From assembly GCA_035495555.1 (NCBI GenBank), contig DATJFQ010000007.1:1-53458 (forward strand): 53,458 bases of DNA, in the 5' to 3' direction. Below the pieces are notes generated by a model. The model was given only the letters and a program-made list of their open reading frames with translations. It had not been told where the DNA came from and did no database searches. The DNA is from DATJFQ01 sp035495555 (GTDB taxonomy: Bacteria > Acidobacteriota > Vicinamibacteria > Vicinamibacterales > 2-12-FULL-66-21). Position 1 is the first letter of the stretch; each line of letters opens with the position of its first letter. Below, piece by piece: positions 52,554-53,458 of this stretch. A program made the position numbers and the translations under genes.

Positions 52554-53458
52554 TTCACTCTCCTCAGCGGATGCGCCTCGGTATTGAAGACGACGGCGTC
52601 GAAATCGAGGGCGTCCGGCTCGAACAGCAGGTAGAAATACTTGAACGTTTCGGCGAGCAGGAAGCTGTGCATCCGGTCGCCCTGCTCTTTCGTCGCGACA
52701 TTGCGCAGCACGGTATAGCCCGCGTCCGTGCGGCAGTATTTAACGACGTCCTCGAACATGCGCCGCCCCATCTCGAGATACTTCGGATCGCGCGTGTAGT
52801 GATAGAGGTAGTACGCCGATTCGGCGATTTCCGGGCGAAGCTGATAACCGGCTTCCGTGACCGTCATCGACTTGTAATCGAGCTCCTCCGGTTCGATCCC
52901 GTGCAGCGTCCACATCGCGAACGCGGAATCCTCCAGCCGGCGCGCACGGCCGATGTCCCCGCCCATCGCGAGCGCGGCGGGGAAGAACGCCTGCAGCGAT
53001 CCGAACGTGGTCGACATCCGCTTGCCCGTGTTCATGTCGACGGTGCCGTACCACAGACGCCCGTTCGACTGGTCGGCCACGTACTTGTTCACCGCGGCGA
53101 TGCTCGCGCGCCACATGTCCCGGCAGTCGGCGTCGCCGAACAGCCGGTCGCACTTGAGCAGGTACTCATAGTACGAATCGATCGCGCCGCCGATGTGGCT
53201 CGCCGGGTTCGACCACTCGCCGGTTTCGACGTTGATGTTCTCGCCGACCAGCCCGATCTTCGATCGACGCGCAAACAGCGCGGACAGCGCGTGCTTCGTC
53301 GTGTCGTAGTAAATCGGATTGTCGGTCAGCTTCGACAGCGTCCCGAATTCCAGGACGAGGGTGCCGATCTCCGCGGGGTTCGAGATCACGTCCTTCGTGG
53401 CACCGGTCTTCAGGTTGATGAACCGGTACGGCATCCCGGTGCGCGTGCTGAATGCCGG
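52550..53458 (-). CDS. GH47 class I alpha-mannosidase-like protein, 5' end outside window
   Basis: About 302 residues of the C-terminal part are seen; the frame stays open to the right edge, and the first internal Met is not the start. GH47 marks: LVLEFGTLSKLTDNPIYYDT, SHIGGAIDSYYEYLLK, TEAGYQLRPEIAESAYYLYH, MHSFLLAETFKYFYLLF and the calcium-binding end VFNTEAHPL. GH47 enzymes trim alpha-1,2-linked mannose with inversion and are best known from eukaryotic N-glycan processing; some bacteria carry them. Cotranslated with an SGNH hydrolase. Confidence 0.92.
   Translation of the reverse strand, partial: PAFSTRTGMPYRFINLKTGATKDVISNPAEIGTLVLEFGTLSKLTDNPIYYDTTKHALSALFARRSKIGLVGENINVETGEWSNPASHIGGAIDSYYEYLLKCDRLFGDADCRDMWRASIAAVNKYVADQSNGRLWYGTVDMNTGKRMSTTFGSLQAFFPAALAMGGDIGRARRLEDSAFAMWTLHGIEPEELDYKSMTVTEAGYQLRPEIAESAYYLYHYTRDPKYLEMGRRMFEDVVKYCRTDAGYTVLRNVATKEQGDRMHSFLLAETFKYFYLLFEPDALDFDAVVFNTEAHPLRRVK

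Overview
The window is GC-rich, densely packed bacterial chromosomal DNA. Three large MacB/FtsX permeases of the ADOP type (two coupled to PadR regulators), many signal-peptide-bearing peptidases and glycosidases, and the overall style point to a soil-type Acidobacteriota, most likely class Vicinamibacteria. This placement is inferred from gene families; no rRNA or tRNA gene was found.

Layout. 1-2301: ADOP permease (cut by the left edge) behind a PadR regulator, with a strong promoter overlapping a dyad. 2400-11546: hydrolase, YfcC-type transporter, DPP-IV-like peptidase, an ArsR-methyltransferase fusion plus ahcY (methyl cycle), and a D-aminoacylase-type amidohydrolase. 11605-15398: small membrane/SRPBCC proteins, an SDR, DUF72, CsaA and DUF2934. 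15554-19214: PAS protein, CheR-PAS and a stand-alone CheB. 19214-30578: a leftward operon of overlapping genes with two sugar-nucleotide epimerases, a B12-binding radical SAM enzyme, one GT4 and four CgeB-like glycosyltransferases, a nucleotidyltransferase, a methyltransferase and a glycoside hydrolase whose TIM-barrel halves are in swapped order. 30729-31741: divergent ArsR regulator and a histidine phosphatase. 31841-42099: a rightward operon linking a lanthanide-type PQQ alcohol dehydrogenase lipoprotein, its J- and G-like partners, an aa3-type oxidase (subunits II, I, III, assembly factor), a second cytochrome c, an ABC-type binding protein and a YVTN beta-propeller. 42139-45011: receiver protein, transhydrogenase pntAB-pntB (pntAA absent) and a second PadR. 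45008-51750: two ADOP permeases around a papain-like protease. 51786-53458: SGNH hydrolase and a GH47 mannosidase cut by the right edge.

Two systems stand out. The glycan operon encodes sugar activation, several glycosyl transfers, radical chemistry, methylation and glycan cleavage, but no flippase, polymerase or ABC exporter is visible. The PQQ-oxidase operon could carry electrons from a periplasmic alcohol to oxygen with enzyme and carriers tethered to the membrane by predicted lipid anchors.

The window also carries several repeat families: heptanucleotide tandem arrays at gene 3' ends, a 54-bp hairpin minisatellite with a relative 42 kb away, a separate GC-rich direct repeat, and an 8/7-bp array that forms the signal peptide of the oxidase assembly protein.
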